From Rheinheimera sp. A13L (GTDB lineage Bacteria; Pseudomonadota; Gammaproteobacteria; Enterobacterales; Alteromonadaceae): a stretch of DNA of 64,000 nucleotides. Each line of letters opens with the position of its first letter. The first letter of the stretch is position 1. This document shows positions 54,968 through 64,000 of this stretch, one piece after another. The notes under the pieces are model-generated. The model did not search any database and was not told where the DNA came from. It saw nothing but the letters and a program-made list of their open reading frames with translations. The position numbers and the translations under genes were made by a program. The DNA is taken from NCBI RefSeq assembly GCF_000217935.1, contig NZ_AFHI01000005.1:62001-126000 (forward strand), given 5' to 3'.

Positions 54968-55372
54968 TTAGTGACGTGGAGCTTCTTCGCCGTCCTCTTC
55001 GTCTTCATCGTCGAAGTCTTCGTCGTCGCCCTCTTCGCCACCTTCAAAATAGGTGCCCCAGCCGTCGTATTCCACACCAAACTTCTGCGCTAAGGCTTCC
55101 AGTTTGATGGCGTCTGCTGTAATGCTGGCGCCGTCCAGAGATTGTTCACGAATAGCGTCGAATACCCAGGCAGTGCCGCCTTCTTCAAATTCAACTTCTT
55201 CAGCATCTGTGACTTCGTAGCCTAATTTAAAGACTTCAACAGCCAGTTTTTCTAAGCGGGCAAAATCTTCATGGTAAAAATGGTGTTCGATGGTGTATTC
55301 CGCATCCGGATCGCTGCCATCTTCCATCAGTGCAGCTATGGTGTCTTCAGTAAATTCTTGCCAGTTTTCCAT
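54968..55372 (-). CDS. rraB: Regulator of RNase E activity B
   Basis: This 134-residue acidic protein (WQEFTEDTIAALMEDGSDPD, FYHEDFARLEKLAVEVFKLG, YDGWGTYFEGGEEGDDEDFD, acidic tail) is RraB, which binds RNase E and modulates degradosome composition. It lies four bases after plsC and ends before a strong terminator. An RNase J-like enzyme is also encoded in this window, so two RNA-decay systems may coexist. Confidence 0.93.
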   Translation of the reverse strand: MENWQEFTEDTIAALMEDGSDPDAEYTIEHHFYHEDFARLEKLAVEVFKLGYEVTDAEEVEFEEGGTAWVFDAIREQSLDGASITADAIKLEALAQKFGVEYDGWGTYFEGGEEGDDEDFDDEDEEDGEEAPRH

Positions 55373-55376
55373 GATA

Positions 55377-56117
55377 TTACCCCGTGACAGTCAATGAGTC
55401 GGCAGTGTAGTCGGTTGCCACTTCGCTATCAAGCAGCTTAATCTTATCTGCCATCTGTTGCCGTATTGTTTCAGCCAGCTCACGGGCCGGAATTCCTGCT
55501 TCAGGATATACAGGCGGCATGATTTCAATAATCACTCTGCCATTGTTCCATTTGTTTAAACGCACCTTGCTGGTGTTACTCATACAGATAGGCACCAGCG
55601 GTACTTTGGCCTGATGTGCAATATGAAAAGCGCCGGTTTTAAAAGGCAATAAACCACGGCCATAACTACGGGTACCTTCAGGAAATACCCAAACAGACAC
55701 CTTGTCCTGCACTATACGATCTACAGCACCTTGCATAGTGCCCACAGCTTTCGACTTGTTCGCTCTGTCGATCAGGATATTGCCACTAAGCCAATACAAC
55801 TGACCAAAAAACGGGATCCACTTCAGGCTTTTTTTACCTATGGTCACAGTACCTGGCAATAAAGCTTTGCTGATGGTAAATAAATCGTAGTTGTTCTGAT
55901 GATTAGCCAAAAACACACAAGGCATAGCAGCTGTCACTTCAGGAGCCTGACGCACTTCCACTTTTAAACCAAAAATCCAGGCGGCCCAGCCATACCAACT
56001 GGCAAACAAAGCAGCGTTGGGAACATAAAAAGGACGAACCAGACAGATCAGCAAACCCACTAAGGCACTGCATACAATAAAAATGGCGACCAGCACCAAA
56101 CGTAGAATAGCTAACAC
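55377..56117 (-). CDS. plsC: 1-acyl-sn-glycerol-3-phosphate acyltransferase
   Basis: The 246-residue acyltransferase forms phosphatidic acid. The HX4D motif is HQNNYD in FLANHQNNYDLFTIS, and FPEGTRSYGRG is the substrate-binding motif. The start MLAILRLVLVAIFIV aligns with E. coli PlsC (MLYIFRLIITVIY), so GTG at 56117 is correct. The GTG directly abuts the U-run of a terminator hairpin that also covers the AGGGG ribosome site. It precedes rraB. Confidence 0.92.
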   Translation of the reverse strand: MLAILRLVLVAIFIVCSALVGLLICLVRPFYVPNAALFASWYGWAAWIFGLKVEVRQAPEVTAAMPCVFLANHQNNYDLFTISKALLPGTVTIGKKSLKWIPFFGQLYWLSGNILIDRANKSKAVGTMQGAVDRIVQDKVSVWVFPEGTRSYGRGLLPFKTGAFHIAHQAKVPLVPICMSNTSKVRLNKWNNGRVIIEIMPPVYPEAGIPARELAETIRQQMADKIKLLDSEVATDYTADSLTVTG

Positions 56118-56146
56118 AAAAAAAAGCCCCTGTATTTTACAAGGGC
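56118..56146 (-). terminator. Terminator hairpin overlapping the plsC ribosome binding site
   Basis: On the minus strand, arms gcccttgta / tacaggggc (one G·U pair) with a 3-base loop are followed by eight U residues, and plsC GTG begins at the next base. The AGGGG in the right arm is the only ribosome-site candidate for plsC, nine bases from the GTG. Confidence 0.75.
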
Positions 56147-56272
56147 CTGAGTATAACGGTTTGGCACAATAAGTCTGGTTTGATCTGTTTCACGTTCGGG
56201 ATCGAATTGTAATTCCAGACGGGCGGGGATAAACCTCGCCTCTACAATTTATCCATATAACAGCGCAAGACG

Positions 56273-58543
56273 CTATTCCGTTGTATCGCCAGCCACTTCA
56301 CCTGTTAACAGCTCATCGATACGCTGTAAGCCACGCGGCAGCTTGTTACCACGACGACCCCGTTCGCCTATGTAATGCGCTAAATCATCCACCTTGATGG
56401 TCATTTTGCGTTTACCCGCCACTAAAGTCACAGCTGTGGCAGCAGGCACTACAGTTAAGAGTTTCAGATACTCTTCACGACTGGCGGCACGGGCTGATGG
56501 AATAGACAAAATCTTATTGCCTTTGCCTTTGCTCAGTTGTGGTAAATCGGCAACAGGGAATACCAGCATGCGGCCTTCGGTACTGATAGCCACCACTAAA
56601 TCTGTTTCCGGATTTTTAATAGGAATTGGAGCCAATACCTTAGCGCCAGTTGGTAAGGTTAATACAGCTTTACCGGCTTTATTACGGCTGACTAAATCGG
56701 CGAAGGTGCCAACAAAACCATAACCTGCATCACTTGCCAGCAATAACTTCTGGCTGTCTTCCGCCATCAGTACATGTTCAAAATTTTCCCCTGCCACTAA
56801 GGTAAAGCGGCCTGTTAATGGCTCGCCCTGACCACGGGCTGAAGGTAAATCATGGGCTTCAGCGGCAAAGCTGCGACCGGATGAGTCGATAAAGGCGGCA
56901 TATCTGTTACTTCGTCCAGAAGCCGCTGCTTTAAAGCCATCTCCGGCTTTGTATTGCAAACTGTTGCCATCAATATCATGGCCTTTGGCGCAGCGCACCC
57001 AACCTTTTTCCGACAGTACGACGGTAACAGGCTCACTTGGCAGTAATTCTTTTTCGCTTAAGGCTTTGGCTTCTTCGCGCATCACTATTGGGCTTCTGCG
57101 GTTGTCGCCATATTTTTCAGCATCAGCAAGAAGTTCTTCACGAATAAGTTTGGTCAGCTTTTTCTCTGAACCTAAAATGCCTTCTAAGTAGTCACGCTCT
57201 TTTTCCAGCTCGGCTTGTTCGCCGCGGATTTTCATCTCTTCAAGCTTAGCTAAGTGACGTAACTTTAATTCCAGTATGGCTTCTGCCTGACGTTCAGTAA
57301 TACCAAAATGCGCCATTAACACCGGCTTGGGCTGATCGTTTTCGCGGATAATTTTAATCACTTCGTCGATATTTAAAAACGCAATCAACAAAGCTTCTAA
57401 TACATGTAAACGATCCAGCACTTTATCCAAGCGGAACTGCAGACGACGACGCACTGTGTCGCGGCGGAACACCAGCCATTCAGATAAAATTTCCAGTAAA
57501 TTTTTCACCCTTGGCCGCTGATCCAGGCCCAGAATGTTTAAATTCACGCGATAGCTTTTTTCCAGATCCGTTGTGGCAAATAAATGCGCCATCAGTTGCT
57601 CAACGTCTATGCGGTTTGAGCGAGGCACTATCACAATACGGGTTGGGTTTTCATGATCAGACTCATCACGTAAATCACTGACCATAGGCAGCTTTTTCGC
57701 ATTCATCTGAGCTGCGATCTGTTCCAGCACTTTTGAGCCTGAAGTTTGATGCGGCAAAGCTGTGATGATAATGTCGCCATCTTCCAGCTGATACAAACCA
57801 CGCATTTTAATACTGCCACGGCCTGTTTCATAAATGGCCTGCAGCTCGTGCGCCGGGCTGATGATTTCAGCGTCCGTTGGATAATCCGGCCCCTGAATAT
57901 ACTGCATCAGATCCGGGATAGTGGCTTTTGGGTTATCCAGCAAAAAGGCGGTGGCATTGGCCACTTCACGCGCATTATGCGGCGGAATATCTGTTGCCAT
58001 ACCAACGGCTATACCTGTCACGCCGTTCAGCAGAATATGGGGTAAACGCGCAGGTAAAGTGCGGGGTTCGTCCAGAGTGCCATCAAAGTTTGGCACCCAA
58101 TCCACTGTGCCCTGCCCCAGTTCGTTGAGTAAAACTTCGCTAAAACGGGATAACTTAGCTTCGGTATAACGCATGGCGGCAAATGACTTTGGATCGTCAG
58201 GCGCCCCCCAGTTACCCTGACCATCGACCAGCGGGTAACGATAAGAAAAAGGTTGAGCCATCAGCACCATAGCTTCGTAACAGGCGCTGTCACCATGAGG
58301 GTGGAATTTACCTAAAACATCACCCACAGTACGGGCTGATTTTTTGTATTTCGCCAGATGTGATAAACCCAGTTCTGACATCGCATAAATAATACGGCGC
58401 TGTACTGGTTTTAAACCGTCACCAATAAATGGCAAAGCCCGATCCATAATGACGTACATCGAATAATTCAGGTAGGCTTCTTCAGTAAAACGGCGCAGCG
58501 GCAGCTGCTCCGTCCCTTCATTGGATATCATAATATCTGTCAT
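56273..58543 (-). CDS. parC: DNA topoisomerase IV subunit A
   Basis: A 756-residue subunit that breaks and rejoins DNA for decatenation. The catalytic Tyr is Tyr126 in [14 protein letters not shown]. The quinolone-resistance region reads [13 protein letters not shown] with Ser86 and Glu90 (E. coli Ser80/Glu84), i.e. the susceptible residues are present. C-terminal beta-pinwheel repeats lie from about 490. It works with ParE, encoded nearby with a TPR gene between. Confidence 0.97.
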   Translation of the reverse strand: MTDIMISNEGTEQLPLRRFTEEAYLNYSMYVIMDRALPFIGDGLKPVQRRIIYAMSELGLSHLAKYKKSARTVGDVLGKFHPHGDSACYEAMVLMAQPFSYRYPLVDGQGNWGAPDDPKSFAAMRYTEAKLSRFSEVLLNELGQGTVDWVPNFDGTLDEPRTLPARLPHILLNGVTGIAVGMATDIPPHNAREVANATAFLLDNPKATIPDLMQYIQGPDYPTDAEIISPAHELQAIYETGRGSIKMRGLYQLEDGDIIITALPHQTSGSKVLEQIAAQMNAKKLPMVSDLRDESDHENPTRIVIVPRSNRIDVEQLMAHLFATTDLEKSYRVNLNILGLDQRPRVKNLLEILSEWLVFRRDTVRRRLQFRLDKVLDRLHVLEALLIAFLNIDEVIKIIRENDQPKPVLMAHFGITERQAEAILELKLRHLAKLEEMKIRGEQAELEKERDYLEGILGSEKKLTKLIREELLADAEKYGDNRRSPIVMREEAKALSEKELLPSEPVTVVLSEKGWVRCAKGHDIDGNSLQYKAGDGFKAAASGRSNRYAAFIDSSGRSFAAEAHDLPSARGQGEPLTGRFTLVAGENFEHVLMAEDSQKLLLASDAGYGFVGTFADLVSRNKAGKAVLTLPTGAKVLAPIPIKNPETDLVVAISTEGRMLVFPVADLPQLSKGKGNKILSIPSARAASREEYLKLLTVVPAATAVTLVAGKRKMTIKVDDLAHYIGERGRRGNKLPRGLQRIDELLTGEVAGDTTE

Positions 58544-58555
58544 TTTTAGCTTCCG

Positions 58556-60007
58556 TTAACCAGCCTGATTCTGTTGTTTTTCAAGCGATTTTGCTTGTGA
58601 CTGCGCTTGTGATTGAGCTTGTAACTGGGCCTGGCGGCGAGCCAGCTGCCACAGTAATAACACCAGCAAGACTAAACTGGTGCAACCAAACAGCCCTATC
58701 CATAACCACTGAATTTGTCTTTTACGTTCAGCTTCCTGCAAACGCAGCGCTTGTAATTCATTGTCTTTGGCCAGCAGTTCATTTTGTGCTTGCTGGCGCT
58801 CTGTATCAAAACCTAAGCGCAGTTTTTCTACTGACAGCTCATGCTCTTTATTACGTAACTTGTGATAACCCTTAAAAAACTGATCCAGGTGTTCATAAGC
58901 TTTTTGATAACGCCCTGAATCAGCTTCCAGCCTGGCTTTTAGATTCAAAATCCACAGCACACTGGACTGGTTAGCATTGTTTTCTTCTTTACTTAAGCTT
59001 TGTTCTGCCTGAGCCAGTTGCTGGCTGGCCAAAGAAATCTGACCTAACTCACGATAAATAAGCGCTTTTTCATAATGATGCATCGAGTTTTGATAAGTTG
59101 ACTGCAAATTGGGTAAATACTGCTCGGCTTTTTCGATGTAGGCCAAAGCAACATCCAGCTTGCCATTGTCTTTACTGGTCGATGCCAAACCCAGATAAGC
59201 AAAATATAAATTGGCATGATCCTGCTGCGCTATCGCCAGTTGCAGTAACTGATCATAACGTAACATGGCTTTGTCATATTGTTCTGTGTAGCTGTAACTT
59301 CTGGCTAAATTAAACAACACGTCCATTTTGTCTTTTTGCCAGCCTAAAGCTTCATAGCCACTAAGGGCATTTTCCATAAACTGAATGGCTTCCTTATCAA
59401 AACCCAGGCCAACATAAAGCAGGCCAAGCTCAGCATTTACATAAGCCAGACTTTCAGGATCGTTCAGCAGTACAGCTCTGTCATAACAGCTCTTCAGCAG
59501 CGCCAGTGCTTCCTGAGTTTTATCCTGAATACTGTAAATGGCCGCGATATTAATATCGGCTTCAATATGCAATTTATCGGCTTTTAATTGGGCAGCGAGC
59601 GCTGAAGCCTGCAAATAATAATGCAGGGCCTGCTGATACTGACTTTGCATTTCAAGGGAAAAACCTAAGTTATTCCAGAACTCTATAGTGGTTAAATCAC
59701 GACGCTCACCGAGCAAAGCCAGGCCACGTTCAGCCACTTCATACTGCTGTTGGTGTTTACCTAAACTCTCATAGACATCAGAGAGCTGCAATAAAAATTG
59801 CACCTGCAACTCGTTGTCCCACTCACCGTAAGCTGCCTGATGTTGTTGTAATACCACCAACATTTGTTCAGGTTGCTGAGCTTTTTGTTGTTTCACCTGT
59901 TCCAGCCAATCCGGCAGCACAGCGTCGTTGGCCTGCAGCCCAAAGGCCAGACACAAGCAGAGGCCCAACAGTGTTCCCCATGATCTGAGGTATTGTTTTT
60001 GTTTCAT
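58556..60007 (-). CDS. TPR protein with a single C-terminal membrane segment and no output domain
   Basis: The 483-residue protein has a signal peptide (about 1–25), many TPR repeats (about 60–380), a coiled coil (about 395–435), a membrane segment (LWIGLFGCTSLVLLVLLLW) near 440 and a short Gln/Ala-rich tail. The plan matches TPR sensory halves of histidine kinases and GGDEF proteins, but no kinase or cyclase follows; parC starts 12 bases downstream. ATG at 60007 has AAGGAC upstream; the frame to 60079 overlaps parE. Function unknown; the sensor-like plan suggests interaction with another protein. Confidence 0.72.
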   Translation of the reverse strand: MKQKQYLRSWGTLLGLCLCLAFGLQANDAVLPDWLEQVKQQKAQQPEQMLVVLQQHQAAYGEWDNELQVQFLLQLSDVYESLGKHQQQYEVAERGLALLGERRDLTTIEFWNNLGFSLEMQSQYQQALHYYLQASALAAQLKADKLHIEADINIAAIYSIQDKTQEALALLKSCYDRAVLLNDPESLAYVNAELGLLYVGLGFDKEAIQFMENALSGYEALGWQKDKMDVLFNLARSYSYTEQYDKAMLRYDQLLQLAIAQQDHANLYFAYLGLASTSKDNGKLDVALAYIEKAEQYLPNLQSTYQNSMHHYEKALIYRELGQISLASQQLAQAEQSLSKEENNANQSSVLWILNLKARLEADSGRYQKAYEHLDQFFKGYHKLRNKEHELSVEKLRLGFDTERQQAQNELLAKDNELQALRLQEAERKRQIQWLWIGLFGCTSLVLLVLLLWQLARRQAQLQAQSQAQSQAKSLEKQQNQAG

Positions 60008-60036
60008 CTGTAGTCCTTCAGGCGAACAGCAAAAAG

Positions 60037-61932
60037 CTACACAGCTACTATAGCGCGGTCGCCTTTCATCTCCAGCCAATCTTTTCTGTCCGTTGCCCGT
60101 TTCTTCGCCAGCAACATATCCATCATTTCCATGGTTTGTACCAAATCATCAATGGTCAGTTGCACCAGACGTCTGGTGTTTGGATCTATGGTGGTTTCAC
60201 GCAGTTGCAACGGGTTCATTTCACCCAAACCTTTAAAACGTTGCACGTTGATTTTGCTACGTTTTTTCTCAGCTTCCAGCCGGTCGAGAATACCTTTTTT
60301 CTCGTCTTCATCCAGCGCATAAAATACTTCTTTGCCGCAGTCAATACGGTACAAAGGAGGCATCGCCACATAAATATGGCCCGCTTCAACCAAAGGACGG
60401 AAATGGCGCATAAACAAAGCACACAACAAAGTGGCAATGTGTAAACCATCAGAGTCAGCGTCGGCCAGAATACAAATTTTGCCATAGCGCAGCTGACTTA
60501 AATCGGCTGAGTTTGGATCCATACCTATAGCCACAGAAATATCATGCACTTCCTGTGAACCTAAAATTTGCTCAGATTCGACTTCCCAGGTATTCAGAAT
60601 TTTACCGCGCAGCGGCATCACCGCCTGAAACTCACGATCGCGCGCCTGTTTAGCTGAGCCACCTGCTGAATCCCCTTCGACAAAAAACAGCTCAGTGCGG
60701 TTTAAATCCTGGGATGAACAGTCAGATAACTTGCCAGGTAAAGCAGGGCCAGCTGTGACTTTTTTGCGAATAATTTTCTTCGCAGCACGCAGACGTTTTT
60801 GGGCGTTATTGATACAAAACTCAGCGAGCTGTTCAGCAATATCTGTGTGTTCATTCAGCCACAAACTAAATGCGTCTTTCACCACACCACTAATAAAAGC
60901 CACAGCCTGACGGGATGACAGTTTTTCTTTGGTCTGACCGGCAAACTGAGGTTCCTGCATTTTTAACGACAAGATATAGCTACAGCGATCCCAGACGTCC
61001 TCTGGTGTCAGCTTAATGCCCCTTGGCAATAAATTACGGAATTCACAAAAATCGCGCAGTGCTTCTAACAAGCCCTGACGTAAACCATTGACGTGCGTCC
61101 CCCCCTGAGCCGTTGGGATCAGGTTGACATAACTTTCAGTCACCAGCTCGCCACCTTCAGGTAACCAAAGTACAGCCCACTCCACTGCTTCGTGGCTGGC
61201 ACTTAAACTGCCCACAAAAGGCTGGTCCGGCAAAGCCACCATATCTTTGACCGCATCCATCAAATAATCGCGGATACCGGCCTGATAACACCACTGATAA
61301 CTTTGATTATTAACCTTGTCGTCAAACTTGATAGTAAGGCCCGGGCACAATACGGCTTTGGCTTTGAGTACATGCAGCATGCGGCTGACGGAAAACTTTG
61401 GTGAATCAAAATAATCAGGTGCTGGCCAAAAACGCACGCGAGTGCCTGTATTACGTTTACCCACAGTGCCGGTAATCGCCAATTCACTGACTTTATTGCC
61501 ATGTTCAAAGGCTATTTCATAGACATTGCCATCACGACGTACAGCCACATCCACCCGGCTAGACAGAGCATTGACCACAGAAATACCAACACCGTGCAAA
61601 CCACCGGAGAACTGGTAGTTTTTATTGGAGAATTTACCGCCTGCATGCAAACGACAAAGGATCAGTTCAACACCGGACACCCCTTCTTCAGGGTGAATAT
61701 CCACCGGCATACCCCGGCCGTTGTCTGTCACTTCCAGCGACTGGTCTTCGTGCAAAATCACATGCACTAAATCGGCATGCCCAGCCAAAGCTTCATCGAC
61801 GCTGTTATCTATGACTTCCTGGCCTAAATGGTTAGGGCGGGTGGTATCTGTATACATACCTGGACGGCGCTGAACTGGCTCAAGGCCGGTCAGCACCTCA
61901 ATGGAATCGGCGTTGTATTGCTGGTCTGTCAT
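60037..61932 (-). CDS. parE: DNA topoisomerase IV subunit B
   Basis: A 631-residue GHKL ATPase and TOPRIM subunit. DNSVDEALAGHADLVHVIL and DNGRGMPVDIHPEEGVSGVE form the ATP site; LFFVEGDSAGGSAKQARDRE and PLRGKILN belong to the TOPRIM domain. It pairs with ParC. The TPR gene starts 29 bases after the parE stop. Confidence 0.97.
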   Translation of the reverse strand: MTDQQYNADSIEVLTGLEPVQRRPGMYTDTTRPNHLGQEVIDNSVDEALAGHADLVHVILHEDQSLEVTDNGRGMPVDIHPEEGVSGVELILCRLHAGGKFSNKNYQFSGGLHGVGISVVNALSSRVDVAVRRDGNVYEIAFEHGNKVSELAITGTVGKRNTGTRVRFWPAPDYFDSPKFSVSRMLHVLKAKAVLCPGLTIKFDDKVNNQSYQWCYQAGIRDYLMDAVKDMVALPDQPFVGSLSASHEAVEWAVLWLPEGGELVTESYVNLIPTAQGGTHVNGLRQGLLEALRDFCEFRNLLPRGIKLTPEDVWDRCSYILSLKMQEPQFAGQTKEKLSSRQAVAFISGVVKDAFSLWLNEHTDIAEQLAEFCINNAQKRLRAAKKIIRKKVTAGPALPGKLSDCSSQDLNRTELFFVEGDSAGGSAKQARDREFQAVMPLRGKILNTWEVESEQILGSQEVHDISVAIGMDPNSADLSQLRYGKICILADADSDGLHIATLLCALFMRHFRPLVEAGHIYVAMPPLYRIDCGKEVFYALDEDEKKGILDRLEAEKKRSKINVQRFKGLGEMNPLQLRETTIDPNTRRLVQLTIDDLVQTMEMMDMLLAKKRATDRKDWLEMKGDRAIVAV

Positions 61933-62046
61933 AGGGCAAACATCACTTCTTTAATCACTCGTTTTAGTGTATCTCTGGACCCAGAAGCTGCAGTTTGGCA
62001 GTTGTTCTGAGTACTCAGGGTATAACTGTATTAACAACCAGTTGTT

Positions 62047-62616
62047 TTACGCTATTTGGCAAAACTTGACAATAGCAGGCAGGCAATCGCTATAGCCCTG
62101 ATAACTATGATCACCACCTGGTTGCACATCTAGTGTACAACCTGCATAAAACTGCACCGCTTTACGATAATCCAGTACTTCATCCCCCTCTTGCAGCAAT
62201 ACCAGATAACGGTCCAGAGCTGTAGGTTTATACTCAAGCTCTGCCAGCAACGGCATATGCTGGGGTTCCACACTGAAATCCTGCTTCAGTACCGGATGAT
62301 GGTATGTACCAAAATGTCGGCTTAACAGCTCATAAGGTGCAACAGCAGGGTTGATCAGCGCGGCATAACAACCAGTTTGTTCGGCCAGGTAAGTGCCCAA
62401 AAAACCGCCCAAAGAACTGCCTATCACCGCATCAGGACGACGGCCATTCAACGCCTGTTCTATTGCGTTGATAGCTTCTGCAGGAGTGTAAGGTAAATCC
62501 GGCATCAACAGCTCTACATCAGGCAGTTGCTGCTGGAAAAAAGCTTTAGTGATGATGGCTTTTTCGGATTGCGACGAGCTGGCAAAGCCATGTAAATAAA
62601 CAACTAGTTTCGACAT
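62047..62616 (-). CDS. yqiA: YqiA-family esterase
   Basis: The 189-residue alpha/beta hydrolase has the nucleophile elbow VIGSSLGGFLGTYLAEQ and a late His in PGGDHSYQGY. E. coli YqiA is an acyl-CoA/palmitoyl esterase of unclear physiological role. Its ATG directly follows the cpdA stop. About 110 bases separate it from parE. Confidence 0.92.
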   Translation of the reverse strand: MSKLVVYLHGFASSSQSEKAIITKAFFQQQLPDVELLMPDLPYTPAEAINAIEQALNGRRPDAVIGSSLGGFLGTYLAEQTGCYAALINPAVAPYELLSRHFGTYHHPVLKQDFSVEPQHMPLLAELEYKPTALDRYLVLLQEGDEVLDYRKAVQFYAGCTLDVQPGGDHSYQGYSDCLPAIVKFCQIA

Positions 62617-63387
62617 TTATCCTTCCAGAAATCGCCAGTGCACTGCTGTATCAACATCAGCATTGGCATCAAAAACCCATTCAATATAGCCAGGACGGCC
62701 TGCCACGCTCTGATAGTCTGGCGTCAGTAAAAACTGCACTGAACTGGCAGGACAACCCACCAGCTGAATACCTTGCTGTAGTTTGGCATAGGCATAATGG
62801 CAATGACCATGGGCCAGACCTTTGATCCTCGAGTCTGAGGCCAAAATCTGCCATAAAGCAGCGGCATCCAGCTGAATATGCTCGTCAATAAAACTGCCCA
62901 TTGGGCTGATATGATGATGACAAAACAACCAAAGAGCCGAATCCGGCGGATAAGACGCTAGTTGCAGCTGTAACTGCTGTTGCCGGGTTTGATCAAAATA
63001 GCCTGCTGGTGTTGGCCCTTTGCTATTGAGCAAACAGAATCGCCAGTTGCCGGCACTGAGTTCGGTGTCAGAGCAAAAAGGAGGCGATGCAAACGCCTGC
63101 TGCATCAGTTCAACATCATCATGATTGCCGGGCAGATAAAATACCGGACAGAGCCAGTTCTGAAACAACAGCGCGATTAACTGATAAGAAGACAGACTAT
63201 GATCCTGGGTTAAATCGCCCGTCAGGATCACAGCATCAGGTGGATTGTGCTGAAGTTGAGATAACAGCAGTTCCAGCTGCCGATAAGGCTGAACCCCACA
63301 AAACCAGTCATCCGCTTCTGCTAACAAATGGCAATCAGAAATTTGGACCAGCCGATAAGCGTCTTTTTGTGCAAACACAAACGCCAT
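62617..63387 (-). CDS. cpdA: 3',5'-cyclic-AMP phosphodiesterase
   Basis: A 256-residue class III phosphodiesterase with the dimetal motifs LVQISDCHLLAEADDW, AVILTGDLTQDHS, YLPGNHDDVEL and GLAHGHCHYAYAKL. It lowers cAMP and so tunes CRP. The ATG overlaps the DUF1249 stop by one base (TGATG), and it abuts yqiA, so the genes are one operon. Confidence 0.93.
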   Translation of the reverse strand: MAFVFAQKDAYRLVQISDCHLLAEADDWFCGVQPYRQLELLLSQLQHNPPDAVILTGDLTQDHSLSSYQLIALLFQNWLCPVFYLPGNHDDVELMQQAFASPPFCSDTELSAGNWRFCLLNSKGPTPAGYFDQTRQQQLQLQLASYPPDSALWLFCHHHISPMGSFIDEHIQLDAAALWQILASDSRIKGLAHGHCHYAYAKLQQGIQLVGCPASSVQFLLTPDYQSVAGRPGYIEWVFDANADVDTAVHWRFLEG

Positions 63388-63830
63388 CAGGCTAATAACT
63401 CAGCATTTTGATAGCCGCGGCGTGAACAGAGATTCAGCCAGTCGCGTAATAATAAATTAATCTGGCGTTTTTCGTCCGGCAATAACATGTCGACATTAGG
63501 GTAACTGTACACAGCTTTAAACTGACGCACTTGCTGACAAGCCAGGACTTCAGCCAGCCGCGCATCATGGTACAACCTCACCTCAAATCGCGGTTTTACC
63601 CAGCCACTCATCGACTGGCTAATGAGTTCAATGCTAATGGTTGTGGTGTATTTACATAACTCAAGCAGCTCAACCTGATAACTTTCGCTGGCATTGATAT
63701 GAATAAGGCAACGTTGCCCCGGACGCTGATGACGGGGCAGAAAAAAACGCAGCTGTGCGTAATTGCGCTCACATAAACTGAGAAAATCAGGCAGGTAAGG
63801 CACATAACGTTTTCGGGCCAAATTTGGCAT
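63387..63830 (-). CDS. yqiB: DUF1249-family protein (YqiB)
   Basis: A 147-residue protein with the family pattern RYVPYLPDFLSLCERNYAQL, ESYQVELLELCKYTTTISIE and LPDEKRQINLLLRDWLNLCS. No function is known, but it is always found in the nudF–yqiB–cpdA–yqiA–parE order in Gammaproteobacteria, as here. Confidence 0.9.
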   Translation of the reverse strand: MPNLARKRYVPYLPDFLSLCERNYAQLRFFLPRHQRPGQRCLIHINASESYQVELLELCKYTTTISIELISQSMSGWVKPRFEVRLYHDARLAEVLACQQVRQFKAVYSYPNVDMLLPDEKRQINLLLRDWLNLCSRRGYQNAELLA

Positions 63831-63864
63831 ACCAGCGACTCTCTTTATTCCTGTGCTTTGAACA

Positions 63865-64000
63865 TTAAACTGAACCAGCCCAACGTTGTTTTACTTCAGC
63901 CAGATTCAAGGCTAACCATTGCAAGGCAATGACAGTGGCAGCATTATCAATTTTTCCGGCCTGTAAAAGTTGCATTGCAACCTGACGCGGCAGGCTGTGA
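63865..64000 (-). CDS. nudF: ADP-ribose pyrophosphatase NudF, C-terminal fragment (cut by the window edge)
   Basis: Only the last 44 residues lie in the window. LQAGKIDNAATVIALQWLAL matches the NudF C-terminus (E. coli GRIDNAASVIALQWL). The Nudix box is outside. Position upstream of DUF1249 supports the call. Confidence 0.85.
   Translation of the reverse strand, partial: HSLPRQVAMQLLQAGKIDNAATVIALQWLALNLAEVKQRWAGSV

Overview
The window looks like a chromosomal segment of a free-living, respiring gammaproteobacterium of the Alteromonadales/Chromatiales type, most like Rheinheimera. That placement is inferred from gene order and protein character, not from a search. The supporting syntenies are nudF–DUF1249–cpdA–yqiA–parE … parC–plsC–rraB, lptG–lptF divergent from pepA–holC–valS, two large TonB-dependent receptors, a PA2778/PA2779 pair and several orphan sensory proteins.

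Layout. 0–9 kb: a very large hybrid sensor kinase (11–5563), an RNase J-like nuclease, a DUF962 membrane protein, a Crp/Fnr regulator and a Tat-exported DUF1569 protein. 9–23 kb: a TonB receptor followed by a TPR-sulfotransferase, an RluA-type pseudouridine synthase, a small HTH/membrane-protein operon, a chemotaxis receptor, a TetR–RidA pair with an operator array, the PA2778/PA2779 pair, a membrane-anchored Mrr-like nuclease and a periplasmic binding-like protein. 23.3–33 kb: an accessory region. It starts with a cbpA stump and holds a PIN-like DUF4411 / ImmA-IrrE pair, a PD-(D/E)XK protein and a complete type I restriction operon (hsdR-hsdS-hsdM). It ends exactly at the 3' end of a tRNA-Leu(CAA) gene, and an 18/20 copy of that tRNA end lies at its other edge, so I read it as a tRNA-integrated defence island without an integrase.

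33–41 kb: conserved core genes (RDD protein, lptFG, pepA, holC, valS). 41–51 kb: a LACTB-like serine hydrolase beside a BlaI / M56-peptidase pair in which the usual penicillin sensor is replaced by ankyrin repeats, then an NhaC antiporter, a 2-oxoglutarate/iron oxygenase, a Cys/Met-type PLP lyase and a dicarboxylate-type symporter. 51–54.6 kb: a second TonB receptor, two tandem REP-like hairpin units and a PEP-mutase-family enzyme. 54.6–64 kb: a 41-residue ORF, rraB, plsC, parC, a TPR membrane protein, parE, yqiA, cpdA, DUF1249 and the 3' end of nudF, all on the minus strand.

The most interesting items are the tRNA-Leu defence island, the ankyrin-tailed BlaR1-like peptidase with its BlaI operators, the terminator hairpin that covers the plsC ribosome binding site, and the sensor-like TPR protein without an output domain between parE and parC. 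I did not find a clearly unprecedented multi-gene system.
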